Positions 22,514-34,540 of a stretch of DNA of 64,000 bases are shown here, in pieces. The first letter of the stretch is position 1. The number at the start of each line of letters is the position of its first letter. A program made the translations under genes and the position numbers. The notes beneath the pieces were generated by a model that was given only the letters and a program-made list of their open reading frames with translations, had not been told where the DNA came from and did no database searches. This DNA is from Haemaphysalis longicornis (lineage: Eukaryota; Arthropoda; Arachnida; Ixodida; Ixodidae), in assembly GCA_013339765.2 (NCBI GenBank), contig CM023454.1, forward strand, positions 44,029,177-44,093,176. Reading direction: 5' to 3'.

Positions 22514-25500
22514 GTCCCTGGGAGATACATCGTCTCCATAGCTATCAGTAAGAGTAATCGTAAGCGTGATTGCACTTTTTTGGTGTACTGCAATAACGTA
22601 TTTATATATAACTAGTGCATTTTCTTCCGCGCATAGTGCTCGTTTTCCTGCTACTGTTGTCAGCTTTGATCTACTTCTTTTGTAGTTACATGTCTACGAT
22701 TACACAATGTGTTTTTCGTATGTGCAACGTGCTTGTCAAACGGTTACTTTCTTATCTTTTTTGGAGCAGTCCCTTCGTATACAACTTTTGTTAGGGCTAA
22801 GGGTGCCCTGTGTTTTCCTGTCATGCATTGTATTATCGCCCTATATGTTCCGCCTACTCCTGCCTAAGCCCTGGTTTCAAGTATGGTCGTACTGTAGTTT
22901 CAGCAACACTTTGCTTTCACGTGGGCTTTAAGGCGTTTTATTCACGAAGTGTCGCCTTGTTAGTAATTTGTTACACATCTTGATCCGCATATTCCGCATA
23001 CCCTGGCTTTCGTACTGGCGTACTCTTTTGCGTATTTTTAGTGAGTTTGTGTGGAAATTTATACTCCCAAAACTACCCCGTAACCCAGTGGACGGGGTTT
23101 CATGGGTCAGTGGCTGTTTGCTTCGTTGCGGGCGGCACACTTCCTTTTTTACGTAAACTGCGTGCTCAACCAATTGCATGCAAAAAAAGAAAAAAATTGT
23201 TACAGTCATTTATTATATTCAGCTGTGGAGTTTTTGACTGAATATATTTTTTTGTTTATTAGTGTGTTCCAATTCAGGCAACCTTAGAGACATTCGTGCT
23301 TCTATATTTGCGTGGCAGCTACCATTGTTCCGTGCGATGCAGCAAACAAAAGACCATTGGTGTTCTATTTGTGGCCAGACATGGGAAGAGTGCATGGTAC
23401 TTTGGGCTTTTTAACAGTGCTTGCCGAAGCAGCGGCAATGGCGTCTGACGCAGAGGCGCACTCCTTTGATTGCTGGGCTTCTCTTTTAACAGCAGAGCAG
23501 CTTAAGCTCCAAGTTCGACCATGTAGCGTTTCCACAAATCTCAACCAAGCAGCGGGAGCGTGAACAAGCTCGCCTTTAGGGGAGCGTCCAATGTGTCCAG
23601 GCTTGCGTGGGCTTGCCGCACGTGAGGAGATCTCTAAACAAGTGGCACTAAAGGGCTACGCAAATCTCCTGATACAATCCCAAGAACACGTGAGCATGCG
23701 CCTTGTGAGGAGCGGCTACCTTTCGCCAGCCTGAACTTCGAGTACAATGAGCTCAGTACTTCCGGTTTGAAATCTTGCGAGCGATTGTTCTCGCCAGTTA
23801 ACTGCTAGTCGAGCTGAATGGAAAAGGACAGACACCGAGTTTCCGCTTGAGATTCCGCGTTTGCAGAGCGGGGTTCTGCAAAATTAGAGCGTGGTAACGT
23901 GCCCCACTAAAGGAGAGATGTGAAAGCCAGCGTTGAAAGTGATCTGCATCTGCGAGCAATGGGGAAGTCTCAGAGGCAAGTTATGATATCCGGGATAGGT
24001 GCCACAGCCTGGTATCCAACGAATGGAGAGATTCTGCTAGCTATTTTGTTTCTCCTTTCTTGCGTCAGAAGTGTAATCTCTGCCATTTTTTTCTTTTTTC
24101 TCTAATGTTGTATTTCAGTGTCACAAGTTTGTCGGTCAGACAGTGTTTATGTTCGTGGTGCTTGTACGACTGCCTACTGATTTAGGGCTTCGGTTTTGCA
24201 CCACGTGTTTCTAGTTTTCTTAGCAGGAGGTCAGAACCCCTTCTGTCTCTTTTTTCTACATGCCACAGCGCGGTGAGCGACAGGACCTGAGGGAGGCATC
24301 TTGTCTGCTACACCGCCTTCATCTTTGCTTTTAGCCGGAGTGGGGTATAGAAATAAGTGTCCGTATCAGACAATCGTCGTTTGGGTTTTATTGCCATTTC
24401 TTTCCTTTTTGTCTACCATTTAAAAGCATTGAAATATGACCCCACAGTGACATTTAGTTTCTTTCGATCACTCTGTATCTACAACGCCAATCCAAATGAA
24501 CTCTGAGAAATTAAGGCTTCAGGTAAATATTTGAGCTTCGAGACGTCTCACCTTTTTTTTACTTTTTGCAGGGGATGGTAAGCCTACTTACTGACTTCTA
24601 TTAAAGTATTGGTAAATCCGTCAGGGGCTCAACCAAACAGGTTACAAAAAATCGCAATCAACAGTTTTGTGATAAGGTTGCTTCTGAGGGACACCTCTAC
24701 TTTAGCCAGCCACCACAGAACCAAGGATCCACCTTACGATCTTGGTGCTGGTACAATACATACAAAAGATTCATAAAACAATCTTAAATCAATACGGCAC
24801 ACCACACAAAAATCGTCTGGATGACAGAAACAATAAAGTAAAAATAATACATAACTCTCAAAAATGAAACAAAAAACAAGAAAAGGAAGACCTGTGTTGC
24901 AATTCATGACAATCGGCCAGCGAAACGTTCCAGGCACGTGATAAATGTGAAATATACACGTAACTACCCTCTGCACATAGCAGAGAACGATTATATGTAA
25001 CAAACCAAGGTTTTGTACAACATGCGAGGAAGTTTCAAACTGGGAAAAAAGTTCTGCGCTACAAGCACTGACTAGTAAACCTATAGGCATTCAAGCAACG
25101 CGGAAGCAGGAAAAGTTAAAACAAAGAAGCAAGAACACGATTTAAACCTAATAAATACGACACATATAATTAGACTGCCTTAAAGGCCTTTAAGCTACAA
25201 CTGTTTTCAAGTCACTATATAAAAAAAGAGCTAAACATATCAAGATGATCGGAATATTGATAACACGAACAATGTATGCGGCTGACGGACGAGTGGCGTC
25301 TATTTCAAGCATCTGTTCTGAAGCCCGAAGTGTTTGGAGAAGATTCTTCGGCTAGTTGACACTAATAAGTGTACCCAATTCACAATATATGTCGGGATGA
25401 AGAAGTTTATAGAGGCAGATAGTATCACCTCGCATTCGTCGACGACAAATGGAAGGAATAAACCTTGGCTGTTCTAAGAGCGATGTTAATAAACAGCCTG

Positions 25501-26177
25501 TCACAGTACCAATTATCAACCGTCGGAGATACATCGACAGTTATTCATCACCTCACCTGGCGTGGCGCTTGAACAGTTGAAATACGTAAAAAAGTCTCTA
25601 ATAACGCTCTGAACCGGGAAGTGAAACCGACAAAAAGCCGAAATATTACCAGCAGTCGTCGAACTGCTATGTAAACAGACCGCAGTAGCCACAGGACAAA
25701 CCGGCCAGCAGCGGTAATGACATTCCGAAACGAACGATTCTATTGGTTATGTTTGGTCAAAATATTGTTGTAAAAGCTAAAGAATACCTCCCGAAACCAT
25801 AGATACTGAGCTACGAAGAGGAAAAACTTTAAATAGTTCTAGCGTTATATGTGAAAGGTCCCGCACAATCAAAGCAAGCGTGCAGTACGGGGGAGAGTGT
25901 GGGTGACACAGGTAACATCGCTAAAATTGAGAGGCCTCGCAACACCTGGACGTGCGAGAGTGCAAACACTTGCTGCGCCCCCCGAGAAGGGCGACCTTAA
26001 TAGGTACTCGGTTTTTCTGTAGAAAATATTCATGTAGCGTTTTTTGAACGCCCTTCGGGGTCGCAAGATTTTTCGTACGTTACAGAATGAAGGGCTGCCC
26101 AACATTTGAGAGGACCTGCCAAAAGGCCACCGTTGTTTCAGTAAACCCTTTTTCGGCATAGAATATTGTTCTGATGC
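22514..26177. repeat. Satellite spacer, copy 2
   Basis: Second copy of the ~3.66-kb spacer, starting at the same base inside a tRNA-like block (...ccttaccaa, then gtccctggg) as copy 1. It lacks the 822-bp insertion. It ends at gaatattgttctgatgc, after which sequence becomes unrelated (no array resumes), marking the right edge of the duplicated block. No gene recognised. Confidence 0.85.
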
Positions 26178-26341
26178 GAAGAAGAAAGCTCAAACCCCTT
26201 CAGCGTCATTTTTGTTCCCTACAATTCAAACTAGTCATTTTTCATAGCTATACACTTAAGCACAATATGGTTTAGTTTTCAGACAGTCATACGTCAGTGG
26301 ATTTCTCTAGTCTAAGGTAGCGCCTCAACTTGTTCTTTCAG

Positions 26342-26494
26342 AACCGCCAGTACCAAGAGCTAGAACAACACACGATGGCTAGGTATCACTGCAGGCTTGC
26401 GGGTGTCGTCGGCAGGCTTTTTGTCAGCCTGGGTGCCTTGCCCAGACAGGCATGGAGTGCTGCCGGCTCCGGAAGACGCCATCATCCCGGATAC
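26342..26494 (+). CDS. Candidate internal coding exon of an unknown host gene
   Basis: The 153-bp stretch lies between a strong acceptor (cttgttctttcag) and a consensus donor (GTAAGC at 26495). It is open throughout and is a multiple of three. It is GC-rich compared with the flanks. It contains ATG at codon 12 followed by ARYHCRLAGVVGRLF and further Arg-rich, acid-free residues, the composition of a mitochondrial presequence or other basic N-terminus. I do not recognise the protein, and no neighbouring exon is visible because LINE sequence starts within ~70 bp on the right. It could also be chance or part of a repeat. Confidence 0.25.
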
Positions 26495-27059
26495 GTAAGC
26501 GGCTACACTAGGACGGTTCAACCATGCTAGGAAGTTTCTTAGGAACACAAAAAGCACTGCTACACCAGAGACGGTGGTGGCTGTGAAAGATTTATTCAAG
26601 ACGTTCGCGCTTGAAAACCGGAGAGGACCTTATTCGAGGGCCCCTGCAGTAGTTGCGGTCCTGCGTGCCTGGTCCACTAAATCTCCCCTGTTCCTCAGTG
26701 TCCGAACTGCACAGCGCGGCCTCCCACTGCTCGATGGAAGGGGTGCGAATAATGAGGTCTGCTGGTGTGTTCAGGCGAGGTCACGTGGTGTGGTACAGTG
26801 TTGCATGCTCGCTGCAGTGTGGGCATGTTGGTGGTTATATTGTGGGGTGTATGATGTGCAGGAAGCTAAGGGGGGGGGGGTTGTCGGTCTCAAGTTGCTG
26901 CCACGCTACAGCCTCCTCTCGAGTGAGGTTCTGCTGTGGTGGTGTGTAGTCACATCTGCCAAGGCGGTGGTGTGACAGCAGCGCACAGTAATGCTGCTGC
27001 ATGGGTTCTGGGCAACGAGGCGACTGTTCCGGTGCCCGGACGGTGCATCCTGGAGCTGT

Positions 27060-27310
27060 AGCGTGCGCTTACTCCTTTTCTTCGAACCCTGCGTCACCTG
27101 GCATCCTTATTAGTACAGTAGGGTTCAGGGTATCCTTGTGCTTTTTAAGTAATTTGATGGCGGATATTGAGGGGCGACCGTTGCCATAGTTTCTGCATGC
27201 CTGTTGGTAGTCTGTAATTTCGTGAAGCGGTTTATTCGAAGTTGGAGACGTCATTGCCAGTACGTTGGGCTTTCTTCGGCTTCAACTATGTTTTTTTGTT
27301 TTAACTTTCG
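27060..27310 (-). pseudogene. LINE-1 RNase H domain fragment
   Basis: Minus-strand translation shows a degenerate TDxQxACRNYGNGR active-site strand (D of the TDYQQA/TDSQ motif) and, downstream, a PGDAGFEEKE segment that corresponds to the family's PGHAGLEGNE; the catalytic His is replaced by Asp. The following 3' region to ~26600 has a CPHC-type finger and an ATLYHT motif typical of LINE tails. Broken by stops, so not functional. Confidence 0.65.
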
Positions 27311-27483
27311 CAGAGCCAACGATATCCCCTGAGCTATCAATGACGATTTCTAATGTGGCTGGATGGGATGCTTCGTGGGCGGCATCCGCGAATTGCACAT
27401 GCCGGTGGTCAGAGTACTTCCCTTGAAAAAATTGTGCTTGTGCTTGTCTCCACTCTACGTGGAGCTCAAGAGTGCATGTTTCG

Positions 27484-27969
27484 CTAGAGCGGAGTGACGC
27501 TGATGAGTGTACGGATGTCCTGTGGAACAGTTTGTGGTCGGGGGTGAGTGGCGTGAGCTATCTGGTACCCCAGTTGCATCAGCACCATGCGGCCGGTAGA
27601 AGTTTGCCTGAGCTGCTCTAGTTTGCTGAGAAGGGGAGCATCAATGATCTCCCGCACCTTGTTGTGCACCCCGAGCGCTTCCAGCCTACTAGTGGTGATG
27701 TGAGGAGGAAGGCCTAGCGCTTGCTTGTACGCCTTCCGCAGTGATATGTCAAGCTGACCCATTTGCCTCGGTTCCAGCGGGTAGGTAAGGCGTAGAGTAC
27801 ACCCGAGGCTGACAACCAGTGCTTGTACATTTTTGTTCACATCATCCTCCATCATGCGATGGTGCCGGGTTGTGACTCGAATCACCATACACATAATTTG
27901 CGAGGTAGTGTAGTTGAGGCGCTGGTTGGTTAGCTTGCCTCCTTCATCTTGCTTGATGTAAAGTCCCAC
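27484..27969 (-). pseudogene. LINE-1 post-RT thumb/connector segment
   Basis: An open frame of 161 codons. It contains KAYKQALGLPP, a SRLEALGVHNKVREII motif and a LSKLEQLRQTSTGR segment. These are the conserved helices between reverse transcriptase and RNase H in tick I-group LINEs. The C-terminal PRPQTVPQDIR corresponds to the linker before RNase H. It is the longest surviving frame of this element. Confidence 0.7.
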
Positions 27970-28269
27970 TATGCGGATGGTTGGAACTACGCGGATGTCT
28001 CTACCTTAGGGCGTTATATTTATTGTGGTGGGTTTATTGTGGTGGGTTCGAGTAGCTTGCCACGTGACTTGTTCCTCAGAATGACGAAGGCGAACTTCTC
28101 CGGGGAGCACTGAAGGCCCGCGCATACTGGCGTACTGTCGGGCGGCATCAGCGGCTTTCTGAAGCACATCCTGAACGACGACTTCTGACAACCAAGCAGT
28201 CCATATAGTGATATCAACTGCATAGATCGCGTGTTTATTACCCGGGATGATGTTAAGTTCTGTGGGTGC

Positions 28270-28800
28270 TTTATGATAGATAGGTTAAATATAGTTGGAT
28301 AAGCACCGCTCCTTGTGGCGTTCTTTTGTTCGGCATGGTTTTAAGGTCCGTTCGTAGCGGTCGGATGACCACAGACGCCGTGCGATCGGTGAGGAATGCC
28401 TGGATATAAAGAAACATTCGTATTCCACAGTTAGTGTCACTTAGGTTTTCAAGGATGGCGTCGTGGCTCATATTGTCGAAGGGTCCTTTCAAGTAAAGAG
28501 CGTGGAGTTCCAAGCTGGAGCGAGGGGAATGCGCTCCAAGACGTCGTCTTTTAGTTTAAAGAGGATGTCGTGAGTTGGCAGGTGGGGCCGGAATCCCAAC
28601 ATTGCGGGTGGATAAATGTCTTGGGCTTTTATGTATGGTTGAAGGCGCGCTGTTATCGCACTCTCAAAAATCTTCCCCACGAACGAAGTTAGCGATGTGG
28701 GGGGCAATGTGTCCAAATTTGTAGGTTTCAATGACCCCGGAATAAGCACAATATCAGCATGTTTCCATTCAGCTGGTACGGGGCCCCGTTCCCAGTGCTC
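28270..28800 (-). pseudogene. LINE-1 reverse transcriptase fragments
   Basis: Two frames cover the RT core. One has the LTSFVGKIFE motif followed by a GFRPHLPTHD motif (RT motifs 1-2). The other has ALYLKGPFDNMSHDAIL (the catalytic Asp motif A, with the first Asp of DLKGAFD changed to Tyr) and a degenerate TPQGAV motif. The YADD box region is not recoverable in frame. RT copies element RNA at a nicked target; this copy cannot. Confidence 0.75.
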
Positions 28801-29209
28801 ATTGGAGTAGCCCGTTAAGACTTGGATGCCTCCGTCGTCGAGGTTGCGGAGTAGATTTTAGTGGTGTTGTCCTTAGTTGGAGTGGTGTTGTGGGTCAGGG
28901 CGTGGAGTGCATCCCAGACATCCTGTGACGTTATTGGCTTGTCCAGCTCCGGATTGGAATGGCCAGCGTACGTGCAAGAAGGAACAGAAAATAAAGTTTT
29001 GCAAATGTATTGGCATTTAGGCTTATCCATTACCTCAACGTCGCTGCCAGGATGAGAGTCTACCAAACGCAGGATTGCTTTCTTACTCTCCAGCTTACTA
29101 TGTGTGGGGACCAGCAATTGCGGATGAGCTTCTATGTCTTTGTCGTTCCCAGCTTTCCCTGTAAGCCGTCGCAGAGATGATGCCAGTTTTGTCGCATGAG
29201 CTCAGCTGG

Positions 29210-30200
29210 CTACTCCGCCACTTGCCGATTTTTCTTGGCTATAATGCATTTTCGCTGTATGTTATGTTTATGCCTCTTCCATCTTCGTTCGAGGCCTTTG
29301 CGTGCCTCCCAGAGATAAAGGAGGTGGGAATCGACTGCAGGCGCTAAAGCGGCGAAGGCGATCTCTTTCGAGTACATGTTTACATCGTGGTGCAGGTCCA
29401 CGATCAATTGCTCAAGTGAGTTTATGATGGTTGTGTCGCTTTGTACTCTGTGCTTGCGAAAAGTGCTTCAGCGAGGTACTTTCGTCGAGTGTAGTGTCTG
29501 ATGTAAAGGAGCCGTCCGGAAGATACTCTAGACAATATACTGATCAGTGCCCAGCGACTCATCCAAATTTTAACACTCTGCTTGTGGAACGTGTTTCATC
29601 ACTGTAAGGTCTGGGCTCGTATCTCTTATGATGCTGCTGCCAGTACGAGATGAATACGTTGGGTCAGTGAGGACTGTTAGAAGGTGTTGCTAGATGGTAG
29701 TGTGGAGCTTGTTGCCCTTTGGCGTGGCGTACTTGTAGCTCCACACTGGATGCGCTGCGTTGAAGTCTCCTATTCTTACCAGGCCGTTTCTTTCCGCCGC
29801 GATCTCTGCTTTTCTTATCAAGTATTCCAAGATATCGCGGTGATGTTTTGGCGGGCTGTAGATGTTTAACCCATATACATGCGGTTGGCCCCTGCTACGA
29901 GGTACGATTTCTATGTGTACATGCTTAATGGTGCAGCCATCCATTTTTTTGTACGACAGTCGTGGTTCATGAAGTAAAAGTGGCTACCCTTGGCGGAAGG
30001 TTCCCAGAGACGTTTGTGGCGTAGCCTGCCTGTTGTGGTGTATATTGTGCCTGCTGTGGTGCTATCACATGGGGTTTTATGGTAGCATTGCTTATGCACT
30101 GCATGGTCGCGGCTTGTTTTTCTGAGTAGCGCTGGCAATTCCACTTCCAAAGTGTGAGCGGTTTCGTCTGTCGGTTTCGTGCCACAGCCATACTACTGCA
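29210..30200 (-). pseudogene. LINE-1 endonuclease and linker fragments
   Basis: The apurinic-like endonuclease is spread over several frames: WNCQRYSEKQ near the N-terminus, VYGLNIYSPPKHHRD, then GDFNAAHPVWSYKYATP (the GDFNAxHxxWG active-site motif with W-S for W-G). Farther down are LWEARKGLERRWKRHKHN (29210-29407), the basic linker that precedes RT. ORF2 appears to begin at an ATG near 30188, immediately after the ORF1 stop. Confidence 0.75.
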
Positions 30201-30244
30201 AAACAGAGGTGGCAGGGCTGCTGGTGGGTCGTGCAAATGGCTTT

Positions 30245-30255
30245 TTATGCTTCTC
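30245..30255. repeat. Target-site duplication, left copy (LINE-2)
   Basis: ttatgcttctc here is repeated exactly at 35869-35879. The two copies flank a complete plus-strand LINE. Confidence 0.8.
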
Positions 30256-30548
30256 CGGTGGTACTCGCTTCACATCGGGTCCGTAGTTTTTCGATGATTG
30301 TGCCGGCTTATCACCTTGTGGACCAAAAATGCTTGCCCCAAGTGTTCCGTGAAATCATCAGGACCACGAGGATACCCGCCTTTGAGGTAGGGGACCATTT
30401 TTGAGGACTTTAAGGACAAGTTTGTGCTCACCCGAGCCGAGCCGTTGCTAAGCCTAGACGTGTTCCATCGGCCGCTGGGCTTCGCCGCCGCCTGCGCCGA
30501 CGGGCGGTCGCTGCTGGAACGGACATTGTTCCGAAATCTACCAGCATC

Positions 30549-32215
30549 ATGGCCACTTCCATGAGTGTTGAAGTAGAGGGGAGGATATTAACCCCGAAGA
30601 TGTCACCAGGACCCTGGGATGGCGCATCGCCGGTGAACGCAAGTCGCGCCCGCGTCAACGAGACCTAGGCCTGTCCAAAGAACTTCAGTCAAAACTCTCC
30701 AGTACTGGTCGTGGACCCGAGAATGCCAAATGCAAGTTAATCGAGGGAGCGCGTATGCCTGCGTTGCCGCGAGAAGATACTAAGATTGTGGTGAGGCCAC
30801 GCGGGGTCTCAACATCAGCAAGGTTGGCCATGTGGAAGTTGGCCGAGCCATTTATGCTGCGGCGGGAGTTCCTAAAGAAGAACGGATCCGGGACGTGATA
30901 TGTCCGAATTACCAACAAAACATCGTTATCAATCAGTACTTCGAAGAGAGAAAACGCTAACCGATACGTGAGAGTCACCCAAATTGTCGTCCAAGGCAAC
31001 AAGCACGAGGTCAGCGCCTATGAATCGGCCCCACCACGGCTATGAGCAAGGGAGTCATACGAGGCGTCCCCCTCGGAGACACGGTTCAAGAAATCAACGA
31101 GAACATCGTCACCGAATTTAATCCCCACTGCTGTAGAGGCCAACCGGCATCGCCAATACGACGTCCTGTGGTGATCGCCTTCAATGGACCCAAGGTGCCC
31201 GAATTACGTTCGATACGGGGGCCTGCTCGCCAAATGCTCGTTGTACAGGAAGCAGATAGATATCGGCTACAAGTGTGGTAGCCTGGGTCACCGCATGGAT
31301 GTTTGCCCGAATCCGGACAGATCGGATTTGCCGAGGATGCGGTGCTCCAATCCCGATGAACAGCATACGTGTACCCCAAGTGTGACCTCTGCGGAGGCAA
31401 ACATTTTGACCGCAGACAAGGTGTGCAAAGCTCGCTTCAAGATCCCGTACGTGGTACGGAAACGTCAGTGGGAGCGGAGGAACGCCAACACGTCACCAGA
31501 AGCCTGCAAACCACCACGTCAGGAAGAGACCAAGCTACGTCAGGAACCGGAGGCCGCTCTCTGTCCCGTGACGACAGGAAAGGGCGGAAGCAACAGCTGT
31601 GCCTCAAGGCCGGGCTCGAGAGCGTCGTCGCCGGGTGACGTGGCCGGGAGCAGCTGCAGCGGGCGCCGCCGGGAGTCGCGCTCAAGGTCGAAGACCCGGG
31701 GACAGACGCCAGCCAAGAACGCCGCTAACAGGTGGGCTGGGCAGATAGATCTCCTATCGCTCTTAGCAACAATGATTTCCCTCCACTTCCCAGTACCCCT
31801 AAGAAGATTGTGAGGAATGCACGCAACTCAAAGCGCTTATAGTTAGGCAGAATCAGCAAATCAGCGAGCTTCTTGCGCGCATGGAGGCGTAGAAAAATCA
31901 AAAAGCAGCGAGGATGACACAAACGCAAAATTGCCAAGAGGGACGCTCAGTCAGAGCCCCCTGTGACAGCTATGGAGGCAGAGAAAATTGAATCGCGTCC
32001 ATCGGAGGAGCCAGCGTGGGCCAGCCCCATTCAAAGCCCTCACAGCGATGGTCACACAGCTTACCAGCCAGCTCGGCTTGGTAACGTCCAGGATGGCCAA
32101 GTTCGACACGCTCGAGGCTAATGTCAACCAGTTGATTCTAACCACCCAGAAAGCCAAAAAGGGAGCGCCGTATGGAAAACCATGCATGGGAAGTAGTCTC
32201 ACGACCACCAGCTGA
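30549..32215 (+). pseudogene. LINE-2 ORF1 (gag-like, zinc knuckles)
   Basis: Starts at ATG 30549 in a good context. Read across several frameshifts it contains a VVRPRGG motif, a CPNYQQN motif, a VIRGVPL motif (31042-31090), PNYVRYGG, then KCGSLGHRMDVCP (CCHC knuckle, whose first Cys has become Gly), a NPDEQHTC/CDLCGGKHF pair in two frames, and VVRKRQWERR. An Arg/Ser-rich stretch (31560-31700) and a coiled-coil-like tail (31988-32215) follow. ORF1 proteins bind element RNA. At least three frame shifts mean no intact product. Confidence 0.75.
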
Positions 32216-32220
32216 GCCAA

Positions 32221-33422
32221 GATGGAGGGCAGTCGTAAGAACAGGAAGGGAGATACAACGACCTGGTCCAATGGAACTGTCGAGGAATAAAGGGCAAAAT
32301 AGGGGAATTGCAACAGTACATATATAATGCGGAAGACAAGCCGGATATCCTTGCAGTACAAGAAACGAATTCGCGACCGAAACTCCCTGGGTACATCACA
32401 TACCCCGATCCCAGTGAGAAAAGCACGGCAATCCTCGTTCGAAGCAATATAGCTGCTACGCAACACATGACTGGCCAGAGAGGGTGTGAACATGTTCTAT
32501 TGGAAATCCACAGCAGAAGCATAGGAAGCAAAGACAACATCTTTATACTCAACGCGTACTGGCGGCCCTCTAAGAAGGACCTAGACATAGAGGGCACGTT
32601 ACTCGACAGCAATGAGAGAGGCGGGCAGCCGGCCTTTATTGATATTAGGAGATTTCAATGCGCCTCACTCGATATGGGGCTACAAATTCTGCTCAAAGAG
32701 AGGCAGGATGCTGGTGAACCTCATGGATCAGCACAACCTAGCCCTCCTCAACGAACCAGGACACTCCCACCCGCATGGGTACAAGTACGTCCCGTGACAC
32801 CACTCCAGACCTTACCCTGCTGAGTGGAACTTTAGACGTGTCGTGGCGGAACACGGGGGTAAACCTGGGTTCGGACCACGATATACTAAACATCACGATC
32901 AGGGGGCCCATGTTCAAGGCAAGAATGGGAACAGCAAAGCTAACTGACTGGGACAAGCTTCGACAAAGGCAAGCAGCCGACGAAGATGAGAACATGAACA
33001 GCACCAGACCATATGGGGAATGGGCCAAGGAGCAAATCGAGCTGGTAGCGAAATATACCCAGAAAATGGCGACCACACTACAGACACCCTTTGTGGACGC
33101 AAGGCTTGCTCACTTCTGGGAAGCTCGACACAGCCTCACCAGACGCTGGAAGAAACAACGACACAACAGGAAACTTCGCAGACGCATCCATGAGCTCAAC
33201 AAGCAAGCTGCTGAATACGCGACCCAGCTGTGCAAAGAGAACTGGCTGAGCGTGTGTGACGGTCTACAGGGCACCCTGTCTACCAGGAAGACGTGGTCTC
33301 TCCTCCGTCACCTGATCGACCCTCTCAGCAGCAAAAGCGCCACTAATCGAAGCCTCATACGCACCCTCAACAACTATACTGGCGGTGTCAATGAACTCAT
33401 CAACGACCTGAAGGCCAAGTAA
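32221..33422 (+). pseudogene. LINE-2 ORF2 endonuclease and linker
   Basis: Directly after ORF1. WNCRGIKGKI and QETNSRPKLPGY (the QET catalytic motif) are followed by ILGDFNAPHSIWGYKF (active-site GDFNAPH) and NLGSDHDIL (the SDH motif), so all catalytic motifs of an APE-type endonuclease survive, but in three different frames (breaks near 32610 and 32780). The linker LTRRWKKQRHNRKLRRR leads into the RT domain. The endonuclease nicks the genomic target to prime reverse transcription. Confidence 0.8.
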
Positions 33423-33461
33423 CCTGAAAACCTGAGAAGGGAGACATCGCACCTCAGGACT

Positions 33462-34540
33462 ATGCAGGACCTACCAACGAAAGCAATAGACAAACCATTC
33501 ACCGACACCGAATGGTCGCGGCAATCTCTGAGAGTCAATAAGGCCAGCGCGCCAGGACACCGATACCATTACTACAAGTTCCTCAACAAACCTCGGGGAC
33601 AACGGCCCGCAGAGAGCTGCTCCAGTACACTAACCAAGTCTGGGAGACATGGCAAACTCCCCACCGGAATGGAAAAGAGGCAGAAGTCCGCTTCATACCC
33701 AAGCCTGGGAAAGACACCTTCACATTGACAACATGCGACCGATATCCCTCACGTCCTGCGTGGGAAGACACTGGAACGTATGGTACATCCAGAGGGTTGC
33801 AGCGACATCTGGATGCCACCGACCAGATGCCGGATACAATGTATGGCTTCAGGCAACACCTAGGCACCCAAAGATGTTCTCATACAACTTAAGGAGCTAG
33901 TAATCACGCGGGCAACGAAACAGGCGCCCCGAGTGATACTAGCGCTCGATCTCAAAGGTGCCTTTGACAACGTCACGCATGATAGTGTCCTCCGCAACCT
34001 ACGCAACACGGGTTGCTGGAGTGAGAGCGTACAACTATATCCGAGACCTTTCTTAGCAACCGAACGGCCATGATCAGAATAGGAGAGAAGACATCCCAAC
34101 CGATCTTCCTGGGGGAATAGAGGAAACACCGCAAGGTTCAGTTCTCTCCCCACTCCTGTTCAACATTGCTCTCCTGCCAGTTGCCCAAGCTTCTCGAGTC
34201 CATTGATGGCCTGGGACATGCATTGTATGCCGACGACATCACCCTCTGGACTGCGAGAGCAGGATCGTTTGGATGGATCGAAGACACGCTCCAAAAGCAG
34301 CTGCAGACGGTTAACAGCTATGTGAAGGCCTGTGGCCTTTGCTGTTCGCCTCAAAAGTCGGAGCTGACCATTGTTAGACCACGTACATCAGGGAAACGAT
34401 CAGAAACCATTGGAATCACTCTAGAAGGGATCCGCATCCTTCCGGTACCTCAACTCAGGATCCTAGGCCTCTTGATCCAGGCAGACGGCAAGGCAACGGC
34501 TATGATCAGAAAATCAAGCTCGCGTCAGACCAGATCTTGA
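33462..34540 (+). pseudogene. LINE-2 reverse transcriptase
   Basis: RT motifs appear in order across shifted frames: a NMRPISLTSCVGR motif (33731), LALDLKGAFDNVTHD (motif A, near 33940), a TPQGSVLSPLLFN motif (34126) and HALYADDITLW (catalytic YADD, 34217-34250), followed by GLCCSPQKSEL and LRILGLLIQADG (34341-34495). The two catalytic motifs A and C are intact in sequence. Frame breaks near 33600, 33770, 33900, 34040 and 34540 inactivate the copy. Confidence 0.8.

Larger units (their letters stand above)
26560..30255 (-). mobile_element. LINE-1 (I-group non-LTR retrotransposon), 3' part
   Basis: Minus-strand LINE carrying, from right to left, the ORF1 end, endonuclease, reverse transcriptase, thumb/connector, RNase H, a zinc-finger-like tail and an AATAAA-type 3' end near 26590. 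All domains are interrupted by stops or frameshifts. Its 5' part lies at 35869-37470; the two halves were separated by the insertion of LINE-2. EN-RT-RNase H order and CCHC knuckles in ORF1 point to the I group. The clade is inferred from motifs only. Confidence 0.85.

Noticed and set aside
31086..31400. Minus-strand frames inside LINE-2
   Set aside because: They oppose LINE ORF1/ORF2 domains with clear motifs and are shadows.
32199..33076. Minus-strand frames of 112-180 codons at 31951-33076
   Set aside because: They are antisense shadows of the LINE-2 endonuclease region.
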